Shown: piece after piece, positions 1-4,920 of the stretch
How positions within the stretch are numbered: the first letter of the stretch is position 1
Layout: the number at the start of each line of letters is the position of its first letter
Origin: Brevundimonas sp.
Lineage (GTDB): Bacteria > Pseudomonadota > Alphaproteobacteria > Caulobacterales > Caulobacteraceae
NCBI GenBank assembly: GCA_022712235.1
Contig: JALAGW010000188.1
Coordinates: forward strand, 1 to 5,941
Length of the DNA: 5,941 nucleotides
Direction of reading: 5' to 3'
The notes under the pieces: model-generated
The model's input: only the letters and a program-made list of their open reading frames with translations
Told to the model about the DNA's origin: nothing
Databases searched by the model: none
Program-made: the position numbers and the translations under genes

Positions 1-86
1 CCCGTCACCTGATGGACTCGACGGGCCAGTTCCTTGACGATCTCCGATCCAGCGCGGCCGCTGGCGCCGAGGACTGTGACTTTCAT
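1..86 (-). CDS. NAD(P)-binding Rossmann-fold reductase (NmrA/SDR-like), N-terminal fragment
   Basis: Only the first 28 codons are present; the gene runs off the left edge. The visible protein begins MKVTVLGASGRAGSEIVKEL, a beta strand followed by the glycine-rich dinucleotide loop G7-x-x-G10-x-x-G13 and a helix. This is the start of the atypical SDR/NmrA-like NAD(P)H-binding proteins. The start is the ATG at 86-84, preceded on the minus strand by AGGAGAG (99-93), a good Shine-Dalgarno sequence. The gene diverges from a HxlR-type regulator. That arrangement is common for stress-responsive flavin, quinone or NAD(P)H reductases controlled by the neighbouring regulator, so it is probably that regulator's target (inference). 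The substrate cannot be judged from this fragment. Confidence 0.82.
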   Translation of the reverse strand, partial: MKVTVLGASGRAGSEIVKELARRVHQVT

Positions 87-92
87 GGCGAT

Positions 93-141
93 CTCTCCTG
101 TAGGTTACCAATGGGAACCAGGTGTGCTATAGGAAGCAACC
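93..141. promoter_or_regulatory. Divergent promoter region with candidate HxlR operator palindrome
   Basis: The gap between the two divergent start codons contains an imperfect inverted repeat: GGTTACC (103-109), spacer AAT, GGGAACC (113-119), with 6 of 7 arm positions matching. HxlR regulators bind short palindromes as dimers, commonly between themselves and a divergent target, so this is the best operator candidate. TTACCA (105-110) and TATAGG (128-133), spaced 17 bp, resemble a weak -35/-10 pair toward the regulator. That promoter would start transcription almost at the ATG, so I do not rely on it. The regulator's own ribosome binding site is AGGAAG at 131-136. Confidence 0.45.
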
Positions 142-558
142 ATGCAAGAAGGCACCGAAACCTCATCTGGTCACCCGGCGGAAACCGCTCCGGCGTTCTG
201 GCGCGGCGACGTCTATGCCGCCAACTGTCCGACGCGGTTGCTGCTCGACCGCATCGCCGACAAGTGGACTGTTCTGCTTCTGACCACGCTGGCGGACGGC
301 CCTATGCGCTTTAACGCCCTGAAGCGGCGCATCGAGGGGGTGTCGCAGAAGATGCTCAGCCAGACCCTGCGCCAGATGGAGCGAGACGGCCTGGCGACGC
401 GCTCGGTCGAAGCGACGGTGCCCGTCTCCGTCACCTATGCGATCACCCCGCTGGGGCGGACCCTGGTCCTGGCCCTGCAGCCGGTGATCGACTGGGCCGA
501 GACCCGGATGCCGGAGGTGGAGCAGGCTCAGGCGGCCTATGATCGACGGGCGGTCTAG
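142..558 (+). CDS. HxlR-family winged-helix transcriptional regulator
   Basis: A 138-residue protein, the usual size for HxlR/YodB/HypR-type regulators. After a disordered N-terminus of about 25 residues comes the family signature: C29-P-T-R-x-L-L-D-R-I-A-D-K-W-T-V-L-L-L (29-47). A helix-turn-helix follows, with the recognition helix around 68-84 (SQKMLSQTLRQMERDGL). The wing is around 85-103 (ATRSVEATVPVSVTYAITPLG), and a C-terminal dimerisation helix covers 105-120. Cys29 is at the position of the conserved N-terminal cysteine that senses electrophiles, oxidants or quinones in several characterised members, so redox sensing is plausible but unproven. It probably represses the divergent NAD(P)-binding reductase gene. 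The ATG at 142 is preceded by AGGAAG at a short but acceptable spacing. The stop TAG overlaps the stop of the convergent hydroxylase gene. Confidence 0.9.
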   Translation: MQEGTETSSGHPAETAPAFWRGDVYAANCPTRLLLDRIADKWTVLLLTTLADGPMRFNALKRRIEGVSQKMLSQTLRQMERDGLATRSVEATVPVSVTYAITPLGRTLVLALQPVIDWAETRMPEVEQAQAAYDRRAV

Positions 559-1721
559 GCGGCCTGGAAGTCGCGCTGGGCCTTCATCATCTCGGTAATC
601 AGAACCTTTTCCTTGTCGTCCAGATAGGGGTTCCAGACGTCGAAGATCAGGATGACGCGCAGGTCGTCCGCGTCGTTCCAGGCCTCATGTTCGATGGTGT
701 CGTCGAACACCCAGGCCTTGCCCATCTCCCAGGAGCGGGTCGTATTGCCGACCCGGAACCGGGCGGGACCGGGCAGGATGATCGGCAGGTGGGCGAGCAG
801 GCGGACGTTTGATGATCCTGTGTGCGCCGGGATGTGGGTGTGCGGCTGCAGGGCCGAGAACATGGCGGTCGGCGCGAAGCTGTCCTGATCGGCCATCGGC
901 AGGCTTTCCAGCAGGGCGGCGGTGCGCGGACAGCGGGCGCAGACGGCGTCCTGACGGCGGCCGTCCTTCCACAGGAACAGCGAGCTCCATTTCCGGGAGT
1001 GGTTCAACTCGCCCCACTGATTGACCGGGGCGCCCTTGGGGTAGGCGATGTAGGGCGAGAACTCGTCCATGGCCGTATCGAGCAGGCTGGCGAGTTCTTC
1101 CTGGATGACGGGCGTGGCCTCCTCCAGCGTGGACAGCCAGGGAAACAGGCTGCGATCGTAAAAGGGAATTACGGGAAGACGCGGATAGTTCAGCAACAGC
1201 GGCTGTTGTTTCGGCGGCTGGATAAGTCCGGCGTAGATCTCCAGGCCCTCGTCGAACCGGTCCAGCGCGGCTTCGCCTACGTCCGCGCGCAATCCCGCCA
1301 GACGCTGACGCATGAAGTCGCCCAGAGCCTTGGCATGCTGATCAATCATGCGGGCGGCGTAGTCCATCTGGGCGACGACGGCGGGTGGGCAGGCGGCGCG
1401 CGGCGGGGCGATCTTCAACGCATTGCGATAGACCTCGACCGCCGCCTTGGGCCGGTCGATCTTCTCCAGCATGGCGCCTTTGGCCAGCAGGGCGGTGAAG
1501 TCATAGGGCTTCATGTCCAGCGCCTCGTCCAGCACGATCAGCGAGGCGTGGAAATCACCCAGAAGACGAAGCGCGACGGCCCTGTTTAACGTGGCGTTGT
1601 GAGTCCGCCCCAGGGCGTCCGCCTGGTCCAGGAGGATCAGGGCCTGGTCAGGGGCGCGCCGAGCCAAGGCCTGGCTGGCCTGGATCAGAAGTTGTTCCTG
1701 AGCAGGGCTGTGGTCGGGCAT
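555..1721 (-). CDS. TPR-containing aspartyl/asparaginyl beta-hydroxylase family protein
   Basis: A 388-residue cytosolic protein with no signal peptide. Residues about 8-108 form roughly three degenerate tetratricopeptide repeats, a helical linker spans 110-170, and the AspH-type 2-oxoglutarate/Fe(II) dioxygenase domain covers about 178-370. The catalytic core is visible: HIPAHTGSSNVRLLAHLPI at 296-314 contains H300, R307 and H311, and IEHEAWN at 343-349 contains H345. R355 in RVILIFDVWNPYL is positioned to bind 2-oxoglutarate. By analogy with human AspH, H300 and H345 are the iron ligands of an incomplete, two-histidine facial triad. Vertebrate AspH hydroxylates Asp/Asn in EGF-like domains; substrates of the bacterial members are generally unknown, and the TPRs may recruit one. 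I chose the ATG at 1721-1719 because GGGGAG (1732-1727) lies 5 bp upstream; a TTG 24 bp further out lacks such a site. The gene is transcribed alone, divergent from the phosphate operon. Confidence 0.9.
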   Translation of the reverse strand: MPDHSPAQEQLLIQASQALARRAPDQALILLDQADALGRTHNATLNRAVALRLLGDFHASLIVLDEALDMKPYDFTALLAKGAMLEKIDRPKAAVEVYRNALKIAPPRAACPPAVVAQMDYAARMIDQHAKALGDFMRQRLAGLRADVGEAALDRFDEGLEIYAGLIQPPKQQPLLLNYPRLPVIPFYDRSLFPWLSTLEEATPVIQEELASLLDTAMDEFSPYIAYPKGAPVNQWGELNHSRKWSSLFLWKDGRRQDAVCARCPRTAALLESLPMADQDSFAPTAMFSALQPHTHIPAHTGSSNVRLLAHLPIILPGPARFRVGNTTRSWEMGKAWVFDDTIEHEAWNDADDLRVILIFDVWNPYLDDKEKVLITEMMKAQRDFQAA

Positions 1722-1897
1722 GCACGCTCCCCAATGCGAACACAAGCATGAACTGCATGTAATGTTGCGCTGCGGCCGGCGACGTCAACGGGGATTGTGG
1801 GAAACCATGATTTCCGTATGCGGACGACTTGACGGCTGGGGGGAAATTCCGGTCTTGGGGCGGCTGTCGCCGTGCGCGGCCCTTTCGGAGACGACTG
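1722..1897. promoter_or_regulatory. Divergent intergenic region between hydroxylase gene and phosphate operon
   Basis: No gene is supported in these 176 bp. On the minus strand TTGACG (1788-1783) is a good -35 hexamer for the hydroxylase gene, with weak -10 candidates around 1766-1759. On the plus strand another TTGACG (1829-1834) could serve the phosphate operon, though its -10 region (about 1852-1857) matches poorly. A small inverted repeat, GGAAA (1800-1804) and TTTCC (1811-1815) with a 6-bp spacer, and the odd palindrome GGAAATTCC (1842-1850) lie between and after these elements and could bind a regulator. I could not find a convincing Pho box. CGGAG at 1886-1890 is the ribosome binding site of the DUF47 gene. 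Confidence 0.35.
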
Positions 1898-2554
1898 ATG
1901 CTGAGCTGGTTCCAGGCCCTGCTGCCCAAGGAAGACAACTTCTTCCGCCTGTTTGACGCCCACGCCGCCACTCTGGTGAAGGGCGCCGAGGCCCTGCGCG
2001 GCATGCTGGACGGCGGCGAGGCCACGCCCGACTGGTGCCAGAAGATCGTCGATCACGAGCATGAGGCCGACGAGGTCGCGCGCGAGGTTCTGTTCGCCGT
2101 GCGCCGCAGCTTCATCACGCCGTTCGACCGTTCGGACATTCGCGGTCTGACCAACTCGCTGGACGACACCATCGACCAGATGCAGAAGACGGCCAAGGTC
2201 GTCACCCTGTATGAAATGCGTGACTTCGCCCCCAAGATGCGCGAGCTGGCGGACATCGCGGTCCAGTGCGGCGCCCTGACGGCCGAGGCGGTGTCCCTGC
2301 TGCCGGCCATGCGCAAGAACCACGACCGTCTGAACGAACTGACCGAGCAGATCGCTCGCCTGGAGAGCCAGAGCGACACCCTCTACGACGAGGGCATGAA
2401 GGCCCTCTATGAGCTGCATCGGCACGACATGACCGGCGGCAATACGCTGTGGTTCATCATCGGCGGCGAGGTCTATGACCATCTCGAGAAGATCATCGAT
2501 CGCTTCGAGGATGTGGCGAACCGCATCAACGGCGTCCTGGTCGAGCACCTGTAG
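1898..2554 (+). CDS. DUF47-family PhoU-like phosphate transport regulator
   Basis: A 218-residue, all-helical, soluble protein, the typical length of DUF47 (PhoU-superfamily, TIGR00153-like) proteins. It begins MLSWFQALLPKEDNFFRLFD, a typical family opening. Acidic clusters characteristic of the metal-binding PhoU-like bundle occur at H53-E-H-E-A-D58, S88-L-D-D-T-I-D93, E156-S-Q-S-D160 and D201-R-F-E-D-V-A-N208. DUF47 proteins are almost always encoded beside a PiT permease and are thought to modulate its activity or expression. Here the PiT gene starts 6 bp downstream, so translation is probably coupled. I chose the ATG at 1898, with CGGAG 7 bp upstream, over an earlier in-frame ATG at 1829 whose added residues are unlike the family. 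The protein is intact, with no missing motif that I can see. Confidence 0.92.
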   Translation: MLSWFQALLPKEDNFFRLFDAHAATLVKGAEALRGMLDGGEATPDWCQKIVDHEHEADEVAREVLFAVRRSFITPFDRSDIRGLTNSLDDTIDQMQKTAKVVTLYEMRDFAPKMRELADIAVQCGALTAEAVSLLPAMRKNHDRLNELTEQIARLESQSDTLYDEGMKALYELHRHDMTGGNTLWFIIGGEVYDHLEKIIDRFEDVANRINGVLVEHL

Positions 2555-2560
2555 GGTCCG

Positions 2561-3562
2561 ATGGATCACGCCCTCCTGATCCTGGTCTTCCTGATCGGCG
2601 TCGCCCTGCTGTTCGACTTCCTGAACGGTCTGCACGACGCGGCCAATTCGATCGCCACCATCGTCGCGACGCGGGTTCTGCCGCCGATCTATGCGGTCGG
2701 CTGGGCGGCCTTCTTCAACTTCATCGCCTTCCTCTTCTTCGGCCTGCACGTGGCCGACACGATCGGGCGAGGGATCATCTCGCCCGACGTGATTTCGGAT
2801 CAGGTCATCTTCGGCGCCCTGATGGGGGCGATCAGCTGGAACGTCATCACCTGGATCGCGGGCATTCCGTCGTCCAGCTCGCACGCCCTGGTCGGCGGCC
2901 TGCTGGGCGCGGGCGTCGCCAAGGCGGGAACCAGCGCCGTGGTGATCGCGGGCGTGCTCAAGACGGTGGGCGCCATCTTCATGTCGCCGGCCATCGGCTT
3001 CCTGTTGGCGCTTCTGTTGGTGCTGATCGTGTCCTGGCTGTTCGCCAAGGCCAATCCCGCCTTCGCGGATCGCGTGTTCCGCGGACTGCAGTTCGTCTCG
3101 GCTTCGGCCTATTCCCTGGGCCACGGCGGCAATGACGCGCAGAAGACCATGGGGATCATCGCCATCCTGCTCTATTCGCGTGGGATGCTGGGCGGCGAGT
3201 TCCACGTGCCCTTCTGGGTGGTCATCACCTGTCAGGCGGCCATCGCCCTGGGCACCCTGTTCGGTGGCTGGAAGATCGTCCACACCATGGGCTCGCGCAT
3301 CACGCGCCTGAGCCCGCAACAGGGCTTCTGCGCCGAGACGGGCGGGGCCATCACCCTGTTCGCCGCGACCAGCCTGGGCATCCCCGTCTCGACCACCCAC
3401 ACCATCACCGGCGCCATCGTCGGCGTGGGCGCGGCCAAGCGCGTCTCGGCCGTCCGCTGGAGCGTGGCGCGCAGTATCGTCACCGCCTGGTTCATCACCA
3501 TGCCCGCCGCCGCCGCCATCGGCGCGATCTTCTACTTCGTCGGCGGCCTGTTCCTGACCTGA
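2561..3562 (+). CDS. pit: PiT-family low-affinity inorganic phosphate permease
   Basis: A 333-residue integral membrane protein with about ten hydrophobic segments. It has the inverted-repeat layout of the PiT family, which imports phosphate (as metal-phosphate with H+ in bacteria) across the inner membrane. Repeat 1 shows FLNGLHDAANSIATIVATRVL (20-40) and GIPSSSSHALVGG (101-113). Repeat 2 shows the matching GHGGNDAQKTMG (187-198) and GIPVSTTHTITGAIVG (273-288). The paired Asp/Asn and Ser/Thr-His motifs line the translocation site. The length fits the short bacterial PiT form, which lacks the long central cytoplasmic loop of the E. coli proteins. The ATG is 6 bp after the DUF47 stop with only a weak AGGG upstream, suggesting translational coupling. 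The gene ends in a TGATG overlap with the NUDIX gene. The symbol is a family-level name only. Confidence 0.94.
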   Translation: MDHALLILVFLIGVALLFDFLNGLHDAANSIATIVATRVLPPIYAVGWAAFFNFIAFLFFGLHVADTIGRGIISPDVISDQVIFGALMGAISWNVITWIAGIPSSSSHALVGGLLGAGVAKAGTSAVVIAGVLKTVGAIFMSPAIGFLLALLLVLIVSWLFAKANPAFADRVFRGLQFVSASAYSLGHGGNDAQKTMGIIAILLYSRGMLGGEFHVPFWVVITCQAAIALGTLFGGWKIVHTMGSRITRLSPQQGFCAETGGAITLFAATSLGIPVSTTHTITGAIVGVGAAKRVSAVRWSVARSIVTAWFITMPAAAAIGAIFYFVGGLFLT

Positions 3563-3999
3563 TGACCGCTCCGGCCCGAACAGAGACCTCCGAGAACCGT
3601 CAGGTCGCGGCCCTGCCGTGGCGGACGGGGGATAACGGCGTGGAGGTGATGATGATCACCTCGCGCGAGACGCGCCGCTGGGTCATTCCCAAGGGCGGCC
3701 GCATGGTCGGCAAGACCGATCCCCAGGCGGCGGCCCAGGAAGCCTATGAGGAGGCGGGCGTCCAGGGCGAGACCCTGGGAGCGCCCATCGGCCATTTCCG
3801 CTATGGCAAGCGGCTGAAGACGGGGGCTGTTCAGGCCTGCGTCGTGGCCGTCTATCCGCTCGAAGTCCTGATCCAGTTGGGCGCCTGGCCCGAGGACCAG
3901 CAGCGCCAGCGCCGCTGGATGCCCCAGGCCGAGGCGGCGGATGCGGTGCATGAAGACGATCTGGGTGATTTGATCCGGAAGTTCCGTCCGGCGACCTGA
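3562..3999 (+). CDS. NUDIX hydrolase (diphosphoinositol/Ap4A hydrolase-like)
   Basis: A 145-residue single-domain NUDIX protein. The domain starts with QVAALPWRTGDNGVEVMMITSR (14-35) and RRWVIPKGGRMVGK (38-51). The NUDIX box follows, ending in QEAYEEAGV (59-67), where the two glutamates of EEAG are the metal ligands. Two consensus positions differ from GX5EX7REUXEEXGU: the first Glu is Lys51 and the Arg of REUXEE is Gln59. The IPKG motif and compact size resemble the diphosphoinositol polyphosphate/Ap4A phosphohydrolase-like group common in alphaproteobacteria, where I recall similar substitutions, so activity is probably retained. The TTG-QACVVAVYPLEV strand and the C-terminal DEDDL-type helix complete the fold. 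The start codon overlaps the PiT stop by one base and there is no strong Shine-Dalgarno, so translation depends on readthrough from PiT. The exact substrate is unknown. Confidence 0.88.
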   Translation: MTAPARTETSENRQVAALPWRTGDNGVEVMMITSRETRRWVIPKGGRMVGKTDPQAAAQEAYEEAGVQGETLGAPIGHFRYGKRLKTGAVQACVVAVYPLEVLIQLGAWPEDQQRQRRWMPQAEAADAVHEDDLGDLIRKFRPAT

Positions 4000-4072
4000 A
4001 GTGGGGCATTGGTTTCGACAGGCTTGTGGGGAACGTCGTTTTCTGAGCCTATTCCCGCTTTCTGGAGGGGCC

Positions 4073-4626
4073 ATGCCTAGACTCAATCTGATCCTGGCGG
4101 CGGGCGTATGGCTTGCGGCCGGGGCGGCGCACGCCGAAAGCGCAGCCAGCGCTCTGCCGGTGTCAGCCCCCATGCTTCAGGCCGCGCAAAGCGACCCGCG
4201 CCCTGCGCTGGCGGAAAGACTTGTCGCTCTGTCGCTGAACGGGATGGACAAGGTTTTGCAGACCTCGATCGATCTTGGGTCCAGAACCTCAATGAGGACC
4301 TTCCCGAGGAACAGGCCCGCTGGTTGCGGCGAAATACAGCCCCCATCCTGCAAAGCCATATGCGCCCGATGATCGCCGCGATGGCGGCGGCCTATGCGGA
4401 ACAGTTCACCGAGGCGGAGTTGAATGCGATGATCGCCTTCTACGATACGCCGATCGGCCAGAGCGTTGCACGCAAGCAACTGGAAGTGGGGCTTGGTCTG
4501 GAGGCCGAGGTGCAGAAGTTCGAGGTCGCCTTCATGACCGACCTCATGACCAAGTTCTGCGCTCAGTTCGATTGTGAAGGCGAGCCATCCAAACAAACGT
4601 CCACGGCTAAACCGAACCGCCATTGA
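4073..4626 (+). pseudogene. Frameshifted secreted DUF2059-family protein gene
   Basis: The gene starts at ATG 4073 behind a strong GGAGGGG (4064-4070). Its first 21 residues form a clear Sec signal peptide (MPRLNLILAAGVWLAAGAAHA, cleavage AHA|E), so the product would be periplasmic. The initial frame continues through ALAERLVALSLNGMDKVLQTSID, then turns into unrelated sequence and stops at 4372. The true C-terminal half is in the -1 frame, from about 4270 to the TGA at 4624-4626. It includes AAYAEQFTEAELNAMIAFYDTPIGQS (about 4387-4461), the DUF2059 signature, and two late cysteines (FCAQFDC). The break maps close to TCGATCGATC at 4265-4274. Restoring one 4-bp GATC unit (or one base) would join the halves into a protein of about 185 residues. 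It could be a real mutation, a sequencing error, or, less likely, a recoding event. The function of DUF2059 is unknown. Confidence 0.75.
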
Positions 4627-4650
4627 TTTCCTCGCTCAGCCCTGTATAGA
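4623..4650 (+). promoter_or_regulatory. Probable rplJ-rplL promoter
   Basis: TTGATT (4623-4628) and TATAGA (4645-4650) are separated by 16 bp, with TG directly before the -10 hexamer, giving a credible housekeeping sigma promoter. Transcription would begin near 4657 and produce a leader of about 265 nt before rplJ. The -35 hexamer contains the TGA stop codon of the upstream DUF2059 gene, so the two genes abut without room for a separate terminator. Confidence 0.55.
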
Positions 4651-4656
4651 GCGCGG

Positions 4657-4920
4657 CTTCTCGTCATGGCTTCGGCCGTGGCGGAGCCTGTCCGAGAACT
4701 TCGGGACGTGGGGGCCGCCCGCGTCATAATCGTCAGAGAGCCTTCTGACGCCGTGGGGAGATGGGGATGCAAAGACCTTTTGCTCTGCCGTTCGCGGCGG
4801 GCGGGCCTGCTTCCTTCGGACAATAAGACCGGCCTGAACGCTGTGCAGCGATGCATGGCGCTTAAGCCAAATCCGTCGTCGGGAATAAGCCCGGCGGCGA
4901 ATACCGAACTGGAGACCGCA
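4657..4920 (+). promoter_or_regulatory. Structured rplJ mRNA leader, candidate L10(L12) autoregulatory site
   Basis: No independent gene is supported in this stretch. It has several foldable elements. CAGAG (4734-4738) can pair with CTCTG (4783-4787), enclosing a purine-rich segment with TGGGGA twice (4754-4759, 4762-4767) and an inner GCAAA/TTTGC hairpin (4769-4773 with 4779-4783). GCCG-TTCG-CGGC (4787-4798) forms an alternative, partly competing hairpin. The large hairpin at 4874-4899 lies before the ribosome binding site. In E. coli and Bacillus the L10 leader binds the L10-L12 complex and represses translation; the position and structure fit that role here. Assignment to the L10 leader family is by context and structure, not by a covariance search. 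The limits come from the predicted promoter and the rplJ start. Confidence 0.5.
4874..4899 (+). promoter_or_regulatory. Ten-bp hairpin immediately upstream of the rplJ ribosome binding site
   Basis: Positions 4874-4883 pair with 4890-4899 in ten consecutive pairs, eight Watson-Crick and two G-U, around the loop AATAAG (4884-4889). It is not followed by a T-tract, so it is not a terminator. The GGAG Shine-Dalgarno starts only 11 nt after it, so the hairpin could influence ribosome access, or shield or present the leader for L10 binding. The pairing is read directly; the role is inferred. Confidence 0.6.

Noticed and set aside
822..1589. Open frame of 255 codons on the plus strand opposite the beta-hydroxylase gene
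   Set aside because: No recognisable domain, and it lies entirely antisense to a gene with intact catalytic motifs.
1719..1745. TTG start at 1745-1743 for the hydroxylase, eight residues longer
   Set aside because: The ATG at 1721 has GGGGAG at good spacing, whereas the TTG has no clear Shine-Dalgarno sequence.
1722..1897. Pho box upstream of the DUF47-PiT operon
   Set aside because: I found no pair of CTGTCA-like direct repeats at 11-bp phasing; only weak partial resemblances.
1685..3400. Long open frame of 571 codons on the minus strand opposite the DUF47 and PiT genes
   Set aside because: Its translation is rich in Gly/Asp/Gln/Arg/His low-complexity sequence, typical of the antisense of a high-GC gene. 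Both plus-strand genes beneath it have strong family motifs.
4029..4040. GGAAC followed by CGTT upstream of the DUF2059 gene, resembling a general-stress EcfG promoter
   Set aside because: The two elements are 3 bp apart instead of the 16-17 bp needed, and no CGTT occurs at the right distance.
3532..4173. Minus-strand open frame of 213 codons across the NUDIX gene
   Set aside because: Antisense shadow of the NUDIX gene with no family motif and no credible ribosome binding site.
4250..4290. Programmed -1 ribosomal frameshift in the DUF2059 gene
   Set aside because: The direction would be right, but there is no canonical X-XXY-YYZ slippery heptamer and no clear stimulatory stem; an indel at the GATC repeat is simpler.
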